64,000 bases of DNA from Rhizobium cauense (GCF_019511525.1 NZ_JAEUAT010000023.1:36449-100448), one strand, 5' to 3'; shown: positions 44,728 to 53,705, numbered from the stretch's first letter. Program-made: numbers and translations. Notes: generated by a model not told the origin, from the letters alone.

Positions 44728-45270
44728 TCATAGCAACACCTCCCGAGGCAGATGCCCCAGGAGAAAATCCGCGCGTTGCTCGACAGCCAATTTCGGCAAC
44801 ACCCGGACTTTATACCCGAGCGCGGGGAATAGCTCTGTGAGGCGGTCATATTCGGCAATTGCGTCCTTTAGGTCATGACGTCGCTCTGGATCGGCGTGAT
44901 AGATTTCCGGCCATGGAGGGGTCATGAAGACCTCGTCGTAGTAGCGGTTCGCGGTAACGAGCTCGTTGGAAATCTCCTCCCCCGTGGCATAGCGCAGAGC
45001 GGCGAGTGCATCGATGAGCCCTCGATCAAAGAAGGTCAAACGCGAACACTTTCGGGCTTCCGCCAAATCCTGGACAGCCATCTCGATTGCGCGGTGAGCG
45101 AATGCGGCCAGGTTGAGCCATGGCAAGGCGTCGCCAGCTTCTTCGAGTTGCTGTTTTACGATGCGACGCCCTGGTTCCTCCGTGACAGCAAAACCGCGCT
45201 TGGCAAGTTCTACGAGAAGCGTTGATTTACCCCCACCTGAGCAGCCGGAGAGGAGTACGAATTTGCTCAT
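44728..45270 (-). CDS. AAA-family ATPase/kinase-like protein
   Basis: 180 residues: Walker A GCSGGGKST at residues 9-17, EEPGRRIV, and FFDRGLIDALAAL, the pattern of the AAA_28 / nicotinamide-riboside-kinase-like ATPases. AGGAG before ATG 45270; a longer frame to 45411 is unlikely. Function unknown. Confidence 0.8.
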   Translation of the reverse strand: MSKFVLLSGCSGGGKSTLLVELAKRGFAVTEEPGRRIVKQQLEEAGDALPWLNLAAFAHRAIEMAVQDLAEARKCSRLTFFDRGLIDALAALRYATGEEISNELVTANRYYDEVFMTPPWPEIYHADPERRHDLKDAIAEYDRLTELFPALGYKVRVLPKLAVEQRADFLLGHLPREVLL

Positions 45271-45498
45271 GGATGCTCCTGTGATTGTATCTACGGATCT
45301 ATCCGGATGCTCGTTAGTAGGGGAGGCTTGTGGTCCTGGTTTGCGAGGAAACGCTCGCAAGTCTGGCGAAATGCTTATCCTGACGGCAATTCCGTTGTCG
45401 GCAGCGATCATCGCCTGTCTTGTCGAACCGCAAACTGCTGCATACAGGTTGCGCCCGCGTGAAAACAGGTCGCCAGGGGATGTCGCAGACGCAGTAAG

Positions 45499-46149
45499 CT
45501 ATCCGGTCCGTTTCAATGGCAATGGCGGCAATTCTGGTGCATCCAGGCCGCGAAACGGATCACGCCAGGCGTCGATCTGGTTCAGACGGTCGGACCAACG
45601 TTGTATGGCTGGATAATCTTCAAGCGGGACGCCTGCAACGTCGTTGAACGGCAAAAAGGTCGCCATGCGAAAATCGGCGAATGAAATTGCTTCTCCGAGA
45701 AGCCACAATCGATCGCGGAGTTCGCTTTCGAGAATGACTGCGGCTTTGTGAAACTTGCGAAGGCCCGCTTCAACCATCTCGTTGTCACAGGACCCAATGC
45801 CGTAACGCAGTTTCGTTCCCCGCTCCCAATGCACGATGTCACATGCCTTTACGAAATTTTCCTTTGCCCAGCTAATCCAGCGTATCATTTCCGGCTCGTC
45901 ATCGTCGGTTCTCCAGAGATTCGACCCGGCCCGGCGCGAAAGCCAGCACGCAATTGCATCACTTTCCCAAAGCGTCCGATCGGAGCGCTCCAATATCGGC
46001 AAGAGAAGGTTCGGATTGAGTGAGATATATCGTTCCGATTGGCCCGGAGCCATTGGTTCAGCAAATTCGAACTCAATCTCCGAATTCAAGAACCGCGCAA
46101 CCGCGACTGCGAGCCGTGGATTGGGATTTCTGCTGTAATACAATTTCAT
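45499..46149 (-). CDS. glutathione S-transferase
   Basis: 216 residues. Thioredoxin-like N-domain (MKLYYSRNPNPRLAVAVARFL, SLNPNLLLPILERSDRTLWESDAIACWL with the Glu-Ser glutathione motif). Helical C-domain (LWLLGEAISFADFRMATFLPF). GAGGCG upstream. Detoxification or thiol chemistry. Confidence 0.88.
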   Translation of the reverse strand: MKLYYSRNPNPRLAVAVARFLNSEIEFEFAEPMAPGQSERYISLNPNLLLPILERSDRTLWESDAIACWLSRRAGSNLWRTDDDEPEMIRWISWAKENFVKACDIVHWERGTKLRYGIGSCDNEMVEAGLRKFHKAAVILESELRDRLWLLGEAISFADFRMATFLPFNDVAGVPLEDYPAIQRWSDRLNQIDAWRDPFRGLDAPELPPLPLKRTG

Positions 46150-46478
46150 GAGTATCGCCTCGTGGTGTCATTACAGTGCAAAGACGACTGAAGCTTCGGC
46201 TATTCGACATCGCACATCGAAAAAATCTCATCAGGTCCTTGCTTGCGGACACTTAGCCCACCTTTCCAGGACCACGGGAGACGACGATCGGACCCATGAC
46301 GCTGTTGCCGCTATCCCACCCCAGTCGCAAGATAATCTGGAAATAAGAACGCTGTCTTGCAGGTGGAGACGACAACTTCGCTGCGTTGGCGAGGGCGTTG
46401 GAGCCGTAAGGGTAGGTCGCGTCTTAGTACCTAGGATGTATTGCACAGTGCAGCGGCGGCTTGCGATCACTATCCAGT

Positions 46479-46504
46479 GGAACTTAATCTCACTTGATCG
46501 CGTT
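46479..46504 (+). promoter_or_regulatory. EcfG/RpoE2-type promoter
   Basis: GGAAC, 17-nt spacer, CGTT, 27 bp before the 26-residue membrane peptide; no other gene lies between 46150 and here. Confidence 0.72.
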
Positions 46505-46531
46505 CACATGCTATCCAATAAGGGGTTAATC

Positions 46532-46612
46532 GTGGACACTAATCTTCCTCTCGCCGCCTTCGCTGCCACCGTTTCGTTCGTCTTCATGATCTGGGCGATG
46601 GGGCGGGCGTAG
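46532..46612 (+). CDS. 26-residue membrane peptide, copy 2
   Basis: GTG start with AAGGGG upstream; reads DTNLPLAAFAATVSFVFMIW and ends GRA, stop. It is the same length and pattern as 35128-35208. The exact stress promoter in front makes a real transcript likely. Confidence 0.68.
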   Translation: MDTNLPLAAFAATVSFVFMIWAMGRA

Positions 46613-46700
46613 CAGCTCTTCGCGGGTCGTTTGTCAGGAGACAATGCGGCTTTGGCGAAGGGGTCTGGAACTTCCATATCGTTCCCAGGGAGGAATTTGC

Positions 46701-46841
46701 ATGGAAACGCAGCCGCCCTTCAACGTCTCGGTAAGCTCCGAACAGGGCCAGTACTCAGTGACTGTAGTCGAGAGCGGGACGGTGACGGAACAAATCTCCT
46801 TTCCAATCAAAAAGATGCGGAGGATTACCGAGAAGAAATGA
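46701..46841 (+). CDS. small hypothetical protein
   Basis: 46 residues (METQPPFNVSVSSEQGQYSVTVVESGTVTEQISFPIKKMRRITEKK), GGAGG 8 nt before the ATG. A short beta-rich sequence with a basic tail; unknown function. Confidence 0.6.
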   Translation: METQPPFNVSVSSEQGQYSVTVVESGTVTEQISFPIKKMRRITEKK

Positions 46842-46991
46842 ATCGCCGCCTGTCAACGAAATACGCCATGATGGGCAGATAACCCCGCCGAAGGCGAGTT
46901 TGGGCGTTAGGTCACAAAACCCGACCGAACCTGACAGGTCATCCCGACCACTCTGATTGCGACGAAAGTCCTGCGGATTTCGCGCCTGCGC

Positions 46992-47213
46992 TCACGGAAG
47001 CGGCTTCACAAGCCGAAGGCGGTTGCCCGGCGAAAACGCGACGATCTTGTCTTGCTCGAGCGCGGCAAGGACTGCCATGATCTCCTCTTGGGAGAACCCA
47101 GCTGCATTAAGTGGAATCCCAATGTCGAACAGGTTGATCGTCATATCGGGCTTCAGCTTCAGCGCGCGCAGCTTTTCGGTCACGGCAGTTTCGGTGTCTT
47201 CAAATCGGCTCAT
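46992..47213 (-). CDS. small hypothetical protein
   Basis: 73 residues (MSRFEDTETAVTEKLRALKLKPDMTINLFDIGIPLNAAGFSQEEIMAVLAALEQDKIVAF...). AAG.SQEEIMAVLAALEQD looks like a small winged-helix. AGGA upstream; a stress promoter lies further up. Confidence 0.62.
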   Translation of the reverse strand: MSRFEDTETAVTEKLRALKLKPDMTINLFDIGIPLNAAGFSQEEIMAVLAALEQDKIVAFSPGNRLRLVKPLP

Positions 47214-47339
47214 ACTGCGTCCTAACAAACGTCTGGTCGGAAGAATACCCCCACGGACGGCCGGTCGGTCCGCAAAAGAGGCATTATAAACTGCCTACGC
47301 GGCGCCCCCTAGAATTCGGCCAAGGCCGTTTGAGCGTCC

Positions 47340-47365
47340 AACGCCGCCTTGAGCAGATTGGTTCC
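47340..47365 (-). promoter_or_regulatory. EcfG/RpoE2-type promoter
   Basis: Minus strand GGAAC, 17-nt spacer, CGTT, 126 bp before the small gene starting at 47213. Confidence 0.55.
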
Positions 47366-47457
47366 AAATCGCACCACCCGATTCACAAAAGGCACCAGAG
47401 CGCCGGCGTCGGATTTCCGAGCGATCTCGTGCGAGCGCTGACGGGAACCAGGCCTTG

Positions 47458-47991
47458 CTATGGTGCAGTTGGGGGAAGCTTCCACAGTTCCTTGAACGCT
47501 ATGCTGTCTAAGAATGCCGATGCGTTTACGATCTTGCCGTCCTGAAGGTCGAGGAACCAGGCATAGGTATTCTTGTAGGGTTTGCCGTCCTTGGCGGTGC
47601 CGGCGGCATCAAAGAAGACGACGACTGTGTCACCCCTTGGCATACATATTCCGATCGCTGGCTTGTGGCCGACACTCATGCGAGCATTGAACGGCTTGAT
47701 TACTTCGCTGATGAAGGGGTCCCGGCCGGGATAGGTTTTGGACGCTGCGGAGTTGCCGGTGATTGTCCATTTGACGTCAGTGGCGAGCAGGTCGTAAGGA
47801 CTTCCCGTGCCAGCGGCCCAAGCATCGAACGCTTTCTGCACAATCGCCTTATTTGGCGACTCGTCGGATGTCATTGCTGCTCCAACCTGGTTTGCAGTCA
47901 AAAGAGACAGGCCGAAGCCCGTGGTAATCGCGATCTTGCGGACACCGGCGAACGCCTCGAATTTTATCGATCGCCGCAGAGGATTCTTCAC
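47458..47991 (-). CDS. exported SnoaL/ketosteroid-isomerase-like protein
   Basis: 177 residues: basic N-terminus, hydrophobic segment (KIAITTGFGLSLLTANQVGAA), then NKAIVQKAFDAWAAGTGSPYDLLATDVKWTITG, SEVIKPFNARM, DTVVVFFDAAGTAKDGKPYKNTYAWFLDLQDGKIV, the NTF2-like fold pattern. GTG start inferred. Likely periplasmic; ligand unknown. Confidence 0.78.
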   Translation of the reverse strand: MKNPLRRSIKFEAFAGVRKIAITTGFGLSLLTANQVGAAMTSDESPNKAIVQKAFDAWAAGTGSPYDLLATDVKWTITGNSAASKTYPGRDPFISEVIKPFNARMSVGHKPAIGICMPRGDTVVVFFDAAGTAKDGKPYKNTYAWFLDLQDGKIVNASAFLDSIAFKELWKLPPTAP

Positions 47992-48113
47992 TCTCTACGC
48001 AACTTCTCATTGAGCGATGCGCGGAATTTCGCTTCTACTAAAATATGCCGACACATCGATCATTTCCGCCGCCACGATATCAGACCAAGAGGCAAGCACA
48101 GCCACTTTTCACC

Positions 48114-48380
48114 ATGCAGACTTTCTACATGGCGATCATCGTTGCTGGACTTGCTGGCTACGTCGGAACGGACCTCTTATCCTCATCGACGGCGTTTTCT
48201 GTTTTCTCCAGCGCGTGCAATATCAAAGGGAACGTTAGTATCGACACTGGTGAGCGGATCTATCACATCCCAGGGCAAGAGTACTATGACGAGACCAGGA
48301 TATCATGGGGCCACGGTGAGCGATGGTTTTGCAGTGAGGCCGACGCGCGAGCGGCTGGTTGGCGCAAGGCGCACAGATGA
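48114..48380 (+). CDS. small exported protein with ExoI-like C-terminal motif
   Basis: 88 residues: hydrophobic start MQTFYMAIIVAGLAGYVG, then CNIKGNVSIDTGERIYHIPGQEYYDETRISWGHGERWFCSEADARAAGWRKA. The 'CNIKGN...YH.PG..YY' to 'WFC.EA.A.AAGWR' motif is found at the C-terminus of rhizobial ExoI-type and other exported proteins. Probably cell-envelope associated. Confidence 0.72.
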   Translation: MQTFYMAIIVAGLAGYVGTDLLSSSTAFSVFSSACNIKGNVSIDTGERIYHIPGQEYYDETRISWGHGERWFCSEADARAAGWRKAHR

Positions 48381-48406
48381 GAATCCTCCAGCGGGACACG
48401 GGCTTG

Positions 48407-49171
48407 CTATTTTAGTCGGGGCGCAAGTATTTTTTCGATAGATTCAATACGTTCATTACGTCGCTCAAGCCATTTGTTTCTGCCGCGCTTTTCGCCCGCC
48501 TTGGCTTGGCGGCTAGCTTGTAATTGCTCGATATACACAGCATCGGTCTTTTCATTCGAGAGCCGGTCGAAGATCCAGCAGAACGACGAATGCAGCTTCC
48601 CTTCCGAGTACTTCGGCTTGGCCGAAGCGCTATCTTGATCAAGAATGTCCTGTAAGACAACCTGATCCCAAATCTCGGGATCCTCGTCACAGCGTTCTTT
48701 CCACAATTCCAACAGGTCTACGGTAGCAGGCGTGTCATTCAGAAGAATGGTCGCAGAAATCAAGCGCCCCTCTTCGCGATACACCGCTACGTCGCACTCG
48801 TACCCGATCAGAACTGGCCAAGGGTTGCGATGGAAAACTGAATCAACGTCCACATACAGCAGCGGGCCGCGATGTTTTCTTCGCGCCTCCAGGAGAAACG
48901 TTGGCTTCAACGCCGCATTGCGCACCCAACTTCCGGCGCTCTCGATAGCGGTCGTTTCTACATCGAGCCCAAGGCGTTTCGCGGAGGCCTCCATCCGTGC
49001 GGCTTCTTGCTCGTAGAATGAGTTCGAGGTGTAGAACGCGACGATATTCCCGTCCACGGCTGGGGTAATGATAATTTCAGAGTCCATTGGGAACGGAATG
49101 ACGTGCTTGCGATACTTGGATTTTGACGCGCTGAACAAATCGATGAACTGATAAAAAAACTTGGTGGTCAT
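48407..49171 (-). CDS. glycosyltransferase-like protein
   Basis: 254 residues. GNIVAFYTSNSFYEQEAARMEASAKRLGLD and GPLLYVDVDSVFHRNPWPVL (DxD sugar-nucleotide motif) fit the nucleotide-diphospho-sugar transferase fold. A Lys/Arg-rich tail follows. ATG 49171 chosen; no strong ribosome site. Acceptor unknown. Confidence 0.7.
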   Translation of the reverse strand: MTTKFFYQFIDLFSASKSKYRKHVIPFPMDSEIIITPAVDGNIVAFYTSNSFYEQEAARMEASAKRLGLDVETTAIESAGSWVRNAALKPTFLLEARRKHRGPLLYVDVDSVFHRNPWPVLIGYECDVAVYREEGRLISATILLNDTPATVDLLELWKERCDEDPEIWDQVVLQDILDQDSASAKPKYSEGKLHSSFCWIFDRLSNEKTDAVYIEQLQASRQAKAGEKRGRNKWLERRNERIESIEKILAPRLK

Positions 49172-49232
49172 TCTAAATCCAATACAACGGTAAGCGTGAA
49201 TGTGGCTCGCGTACCGCGGCAAGCCCACACAT

Positions 49233-49281
49233 TCAAGGTGGGCCGAAGAATATCCGAGATATTGGTGGTAGTGTGTCCGTC
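49233..49281 (+). repeat. 49-bp dispersed repeat, copy 1
   Basis: Shares about 46 of 49 bases with 61197-61245, including the identical core TATCCGAGATATTGGTGG continuing to GTCCGTCA. It may be an end fragment of a lost insertion sequence; no matching inverted partner found. Confidence 0.6.
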
Positions 49282-49604
49282 AATCTTCACCCTCTATCGA
49301 ATTTAGGGGCAGGTCGAACCGAAAGCAGGCATAGCGACTTACCAGTTCAAGGCCGATTTCACTTGTCCGGCGGTGAGGGGCGGAAAGATTAACGATGGAT
49401 CACGACGTAAAGGCCGACCCACTCGCAAGCCTGCTAATCAATCGCACCGACCTCACTGGCCAGCGGGCCCAGAGCGCGTGAGCGATGTGGGGGCTCATCC
49501 CAGTCGTCTCCTTCCAACAAATCAAACTAGACAGCTGGCAGACAGCCACCGTCCAGCCCCTCCACAATGGCCACCCGGTCGACATGACCCTGTTGCTCGA
49601 CGTC

Positions 49605-49871
49605 CTAATCGATCTGCCTCACATTGGCTAACGCTGGCATCACGTTCCCACCCACCGGGGCCGGGGTGATGGTGTCCTCTCGCCGCTTTCGGTCGCGGAC
49701 TAACCCTTCGTTCGCCTGCCCCATGGGATAGCACGAGGGATCGACCGTGAACTGTAATAGGGATAGGCCGCCAAACGAGACCAAGGCAATGGCGAGTCGC
49801 ATCGCAACGAGCCCCGCCGCGCTTGGCAAGTCGTCCATTTGATATGTGATGCCGGGCGCTTCTGTGTCCAT
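49605..49871 (-). CDS. small membrane protein
   Basis: 88 residues with one hydrophobic segment (GLVAMRLAIALVSFGGLSLLQF) and a polar tail. The ribosome site is weak; MDDLPSAAG downstream is an alternative start. Confidence 0.45.
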   Translation of the reverse strand: MDTEAPGITYQMDDLPSAAGLVAMRLAIALVSFGGLSLLQFTVDPSCYPMGQANEGLVRDRKRREDTITPAPVGGNVMPALANVRQID

Positions 49872-49972
49872 GCCCCCATGCTAGCCGTGACTGAGGAGAA
49901 AATGCCCGATCGAGTGACGCTGTCATCTCGAAAGAGCTTTCTGTTGGGAGATTTGGAAGCGGAAAAGCGTCC

Positions 49973-50191
49973 TTACTGCATCACCTTAAGTTCTTCTTCG
50001 CTGATCAGGATGAGAAAATGTTCATCGTCCAGCCGATGAACGACGTCACCATCTTCCGTCAGGTAGTCGATCCTACCTGCTGTCAGGTCGCCGAGCCTGT
50101 TGCGATCTGTTCTGACCTGCTCAATGACAGTGTGCCGCCTGCCTGACCGGCCGGAACATTGAAATCGCCTTGTCTCTTGATAAGCCGGCAT
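49973..50191 (-). CDS. small conserved protein, paralogue of 36185-36370
   Basis: 72 residues (MPAYQETRRFQCSGRSGRRHTVIEQVRTDRNRLGD... ending YLTEDGDVVHRLDDEHFLILISEEELKVMQ). GGGGG precedes the ATG. The shared core DGDVV.RLDD.HFLILISEEELKV suggests a small folded regulator or adaptor; function unknown. Confidence 0.7.
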   Translation of the reverse strand: MPAYQETRRFQCSGRSGRRHTVIEQVRTDRNRLGDLTAGRIDYLTEDGDVVHRLDDEHFLILISEEELKVMQ

Positions 50192-50274
50192 TTGGTTTCC
50201 CCCAACAATTCGGATTCGATTGGTACTGTGCGCAGGAGCTAAACAAGGACGGGGCCGGGTGAGCGTCGGCCCAG

Positions 50275-50451
50275 TTAGAAGTAACTCGAAATCACGTCCT
50301 TCAATTCGCGGTGGGAAATCCCATACGCAATTAAAGGTGCAATTACCGCGAAAACGATAGTCGCAATAAATATCGCGCCAAATAATGCAAAAGTATTCCT
50401 GTAAATGCGTAGTATTTTACCGAATGAGGCTCGGTTTGACCGCCTCACCAT
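50275..50451 (-). CDS. possible small membrane protein
   Basis: 58 residues from ATG 50451 (MVRRSNRASFGKILRIYRNTFALFGAIFIATIVFAVIAPLIAYGISHRELK...). One or two spans. A plus-strand frame (50405-50662) with high third-position GC overlaps its 5' half and could be real instead. Confidence 0.4.
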   Translation of the reverse strand: MVRRSNRASFGKILRIYRNTFALFGAIFIATIVFAVIAPLIAYGISHRELKDVISSYF

Positions 50452-50772
50452 CGTCTTCTTGATGGCGCTGATCATGATCGCCAACGCCTGGGAGCCGGGG
50501 CCTGATCCCCTCGACAAGGCGACCGACAACACCGTCGTCGACTTGATCGGCTCGGTTCTCGTTATCCTCATCCCCGACAAGGACAAAACGAAAGCCCGAC
50601 AAGTGAAGCAAGGGTCCGACCTCACAGGTGGCCGGACCCTCCCAGTGCCGCCTCAGGTCTAGATGAGCACGGCGGGGGCCGAGTTAGTCGATCGGAGATG
50701 TCCGGTCAATCAAGAAACCAGGGCACGCAGCATTAAAGGGGCAGGGAAATTGTCACCAACAGAAGACGGGCG

Positions 50773-51075
50773 ATGCATCGCGAAATCGGCATGCCAGCTG
50801 CGAGGGTCGACGTGATCCCTGAGGAGGTTGAACGATCGGAGATTAAATCCGACGCTAGTCGCGCCTCCATGCACCGGCGGATGGACGAGATCGTCGATGG
50901 GGTGAGCAAAGTCGAGTTGATGACCGGGGCGGTTCAGGAGAACGGCGGTAAAATGCCGCCGGTCACCGACGACGTGAAGCGATGGAAGCTCATGGGGGTC
51001 GGGGGGCATGGTACTAGGCATCACCTTTGGTGACGTAGGCCGGCGGGTCGTGATGGCGGTTTTCGGCCGTTGGTC
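50773..51075 (+). pseudogene. DUF1515-like protein, frameshifted near its end
   Basis: Reads MHREIGMPAARVDVIPEEVERSEIKSDASRASMHRRMDEIVDGVSKVE, then PVTDDVKRWKLMGVGG, which is DUF1515-like. The frame then runs into HGTRHHLW and stops at 51033. The expected hydrophobic end (MVLGITFGDVGRRVVM) continues in the next frame from 51008. DUF1515 proteins occur in rhizobial prophage-like regions. Confidence 0.6.
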
Positions 51076-51120
51076 ACCGTCGACATCTGTCGGTGACGGC
51101 AGACAAACCCAAGGTACAAC

Positions 51121-52863
51121 TTACTGGAATAGCTTCAGGATGCTACCTGGAGTGCTGTTGGCTATCGAGAGCGCTTGTACCCCCAACTGCTGTTGAGTTT
51201 GTAGCGCTGCAAGCCTGGATGACTCCACCTCCATGTCCGCGTCCACCAACCGCCCTATCCCGGATGAAATGTCGTCGATCAGGTCGTTTGCGAATTCGGT
51301 CTGCATCTCGATGCGGTTTTTCAGCGAACCGAGGATGGCCGCCCCATCGATGACCCGCCCCAGCATGCTCTCTACACTGGCGAGATAGGCATTGACCATG
51401 CCGGGATTTTTTTCAACATCGACGGCCTTCAGGCCGCTCATCGGCAAGGGCTCGATGTTCACGATCATATTCCTGAACCCTATCTCGGTCTTTGCGCCGT
51501 TCAACCGATCGTCGAGAGGGTCCGATCGTACGAGAATCTGCGACCCATTGGCTTCGATAATGGTATTTGGACGGGTGATCAGCGTTTTCAGGACCGTCAC
51601 CATGTCATCGGCCGTATTGATCCATCCGTCCGTCGTCCCGAGGATGGAATTGATCGTGGTGCGATCGATGGTGTGGGTCTCGGTAGCCTCATCGTTTACG
51701 CCGAATGTGAAATTCAACGACACGTCGCGGTAGATTTTGAAGGGCGTGAAATAGAGCGTCTGGACCGAACCGAGCGCTCCATAGGTGTTGACGTTTCCAA
51801 GATCGCCGAGACTTGTGCTGGCGCTGTAGTTACTGATTTGCATTTGGGAGCCATCGAGACCCGAGGTTTCCAAGGTCTGGATCTGGTACCGGTCAGGGAT
51901 GACGTTTCCATATTGATCCGTATACCAACTTGCGGATGCACCTGTACCGGCAAGGGCCGCATTCAGCACCTTAACCATCTGGACATTGTCGCTGATCGTG
52001 CCGTCAGAGCGGCCAAGGGTCGAGTTGATCAGCGCCCTGTCTATGGTGACGCCAACCGTCTGGAAACCCGGGTTCAGGGGCGAAGACAGCCCTTGGCTTG
52101 GGTTATCGCCGTCGACCGTGACATCGAATGTGATCTTGTCCGTGTTAGAGAACGTGACCGGTGCCGTGAAATTAAAGCTTTTCCCTGCCGCGCCGCCCGG
52201 CCACACATTCGTCGTAGAATAGTCATTCGTGATGTCGGTGGTGAAAAAGTTCTCGTTTCTCATGCCGCCGATTGTCAGCGGACTACGCGGATCACCATCG
52301 AGGATACCACCGCCCTCTTTATTGTAGAGAGAGGTCATGATCTGGTCGAGGGACATCATGTCGACCTTCACCGTCCCGTCGGCGTTCCGCACGAACGACG
52401 ATACAAGGCTCGCGGATCGATCCTTCGGATCCGCTTCATAGAGATCGTGGACGTCTGTGTTCAGCCAATTCACGCCATTGAAGGAGGCTGAATTGGCTAT
52501 GGTGACGGTCTGTTGCACCAGTTGCGCGATCTCGTCCTGAACCTTCGACTTGTCAACGCCGTCCTCGGTTGCTGCAACCAGTTTCGCCTTGATCTGGCTC
52601 AATACGGTTCCCGTCTGCTCCATCGCCTCATAGGCAGTATCGGCCTTGGCGGCTGCCAATCCTAACGCATCTGAGACGGCCGAAACCGCAGTACGGTCTG
52701 ACCGCATCGTCGTCGCAATCGACCAGTACGCGGCATTGTCGGAAGCCTTCTCAACCCGCACGCCTGTGGAGACATGCGTCTGAGTGTCGTGAAGCTTAGA
52801 GCCAACCGATCTCAACGTTTGGAGTGCGGCAAACGCAGATGTGTTAGTAATAAGCGATGTCAT
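51121..52863 (-). CDS. large flagellin
   Basis: 580 residues. The N-terminal D0/D1 (TSLITNTSAFAALQTLRSVGS, STGVRVEKASDNAAYWSIATTMRSD) and C-terminal D1/D0 (LAALQTQQQLGVQALSIANSTPGSILKLFQ) are rhizobial. The middle is enlarged by about 180 residues over the usual ~400-residue flagellins and contains repeated IDR..IN..LG..DG.I modules. No other flagellar gene is nearby. It may alter filament surface. Confidence 0.92.
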   Translation of the reverse strand: MTSLITNTSAFAALQTLRSVGSKLHDTQTHVSTGVRVEKASDNAAYWSIATTMRSDRTAVSAVSDALGLAAAKADTAYEAMEQTGTVLSQIKAKLVAATEDGVDKSKVQDEIAQLVQQTVTIANSASFNGVNWLNTDVHDLYEADPKDRSASLVSSFVRNADGTVKVDMMSLDQIMTSLYNKEGGGILDGDPRSPLTIGGMRNENFFTTDITNDYSTTNVWPGGAAGKSFNFTAPVTFSNTDKITFDVTVDGDNPSQGLSSPLNPGFQTVGVTIDRALINSTLGRSDGTISDNVQMVKVLNAALAGTGASASWYTDQYGNVIPDRYQIQTLETSGLDGSQMQISNYSASTSLGDLGNVNTYGALGSVQTLYFTPFKIYRDVSLNFTFGVNDEATETHTIDRTTINSILGTTDGWINTADDMVTVLKTLITRPNTIIEANGSQILVRSDPLDDRLNGAKTEIGFRNMIVNIEPLPMSGLKAVDVEKNPGMVNAYLASVESMLGRVIDGAAILGSLKNRIEMQTEFANDLIDDISSGIGRLVDADMEVESSRLAALQTQQQLGVQALSIANSTPGSILKLFQ

Positions 52864-53082
52864 GAAATGCCTAATTGAAACGTCAGGTGGATTTTAAGGG
52901 AATCATCGACGCTTCATGCATCTTGTGGATGTAAATCTGAAATATCGAGGTTAACAAATAGTGGCTACACTGAAAGAAGTGTGATTGCCTAAACATCCCC
53001 GCAGCGTTCGTAGCCAAGTAAAGCAGCCCGCGCTCGCTGCCGAGGATGCGGACCGCCGTGCCATAACTCTGCCAGACGCTCT

Positions 53083-53269
53083 CTAGTCAACGGCAGTGTA
53101 GCGGCTCCGCTGATTGTCCTCCAAAGTCTCTGAAGGTCTGGTCAGTTCAATCAGTTCGCAGCCGGGATCAGGCGTGCAGCTGAACTGGAGCCATTAGTAT
53201 CGAGAACCACCCATTGCCATTCACCGTCGATCAGGCGGGAAGCCGGAATGTGGTTGTGCCTTCGGTCAT
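53083..53269 (-). pseudogene. relic of a small protein, copy B
   Basis: AAAGGAG and ATG at 53269 are intact, but the frame (MTEGTTTFRLPA) stops after 12 codons. Shifted frames continue LIDGEWQWVVLDTNGSSSAARLIPAA and ELIELTRPSETLEDNQ. Related to copies at 26608 and 58599. The DNA from 52864 to 53082 is the flagellin upstream region. Confidence 0.4.
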
Positions 53270-53341
53270 GGTGATCTCCTTTTGCTCAAAGATCACAGAT
53301 TGCGCCGCCAGGCGTCCTCTCGCAGAAATGCGGTTATCGCG

Positions 53342-53453
53342 TGAAAAACCCCCCGCATCTGCTGGTTGCGGGGGTGGAGTTCACGAGTTGGATGCTCCGA
53401 GGGGTTTCGGGTCTCGAAGCGTCCACTCAACTATTGAGGTCGGCGATAGTTCC
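53342..53453 (-). ncRNA. predicted stress-sigma sRNA unit, array member 4
   Basis: GGAAC (53453-53449), 16-nt spacer, AGTT (53432-53429). RNA from about 53422. Stem CGAG/CTCG with loop ACCCGAAACCC, then terminator CACCCCCGCA/TGCGGGGGG with GTTTTTC near 53343. About 80 nt. Confidence 0.65.
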
Positions 53454-53461
53454 CGAGGTCG

Positions 53462-53579
53462 CAAAAGAGAACCCCGCCCGGTGGAGGCGCGGGGCTCTCA
53501 GGCGACGAGACAGGTAAGGAAGTACAGGAGAGTACCCCTGCCTCGCGCACGGGAAACGCGTGTGCAGAATTTCCGTTCC
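53462..53579 (-). ncRNA. predicted stress-sigma sRNA unit, array member 3
   Basis: GGAAC (53579-53575), 16-nt spacer, CGTT (53558-53555): full consensus. RNA from about 53548. A nested stem with GTAC/GTAC closes the loop TCTCCT; terminator AGAGCCCCGC/GCGGGGTTCT with TTTTG ends near 53463. About 87 nt. Confidence 0.7.
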
Positions 53580-53584
53580 GCGGC

Positions 53585-53698
53585 TACACAAAAAAAACCC
53601 GCAGCGAGGAGCCACGGGGCTGGAGTGTAGGAGTTAGCGCCACAATCGGGGAAGAGGAACGTGGCGTCAAGCTAACCTACCGTGACTGGTAAAGTTCC
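53585..53698 (-). ncRNA. predicted stress-sigma sRNA unit, array member 2
   Basis: GGAAC (53698-53694), 16-nt spacer, GGTT (53677-53674). RNA from about 53667. Stem GCCAC/GTGGC with the loop GTTCCTCTTCCCCGATT; terminator AGCCCCG...CGGGTT followed by eight T near 53590. About 80 nt. Confidence 0.67.
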
Positions 53699-53705
53699 CT
53701 TGGTT

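Noticed and set aside
49395..49631. Two short plus-strand frames (28 and 48 codons) separated by TGAGCG
   Set aside because: Possible coupled mini-genes, but ribosome sites are weak, no homology is recognised and the second overlaps a minus-strand gene end.
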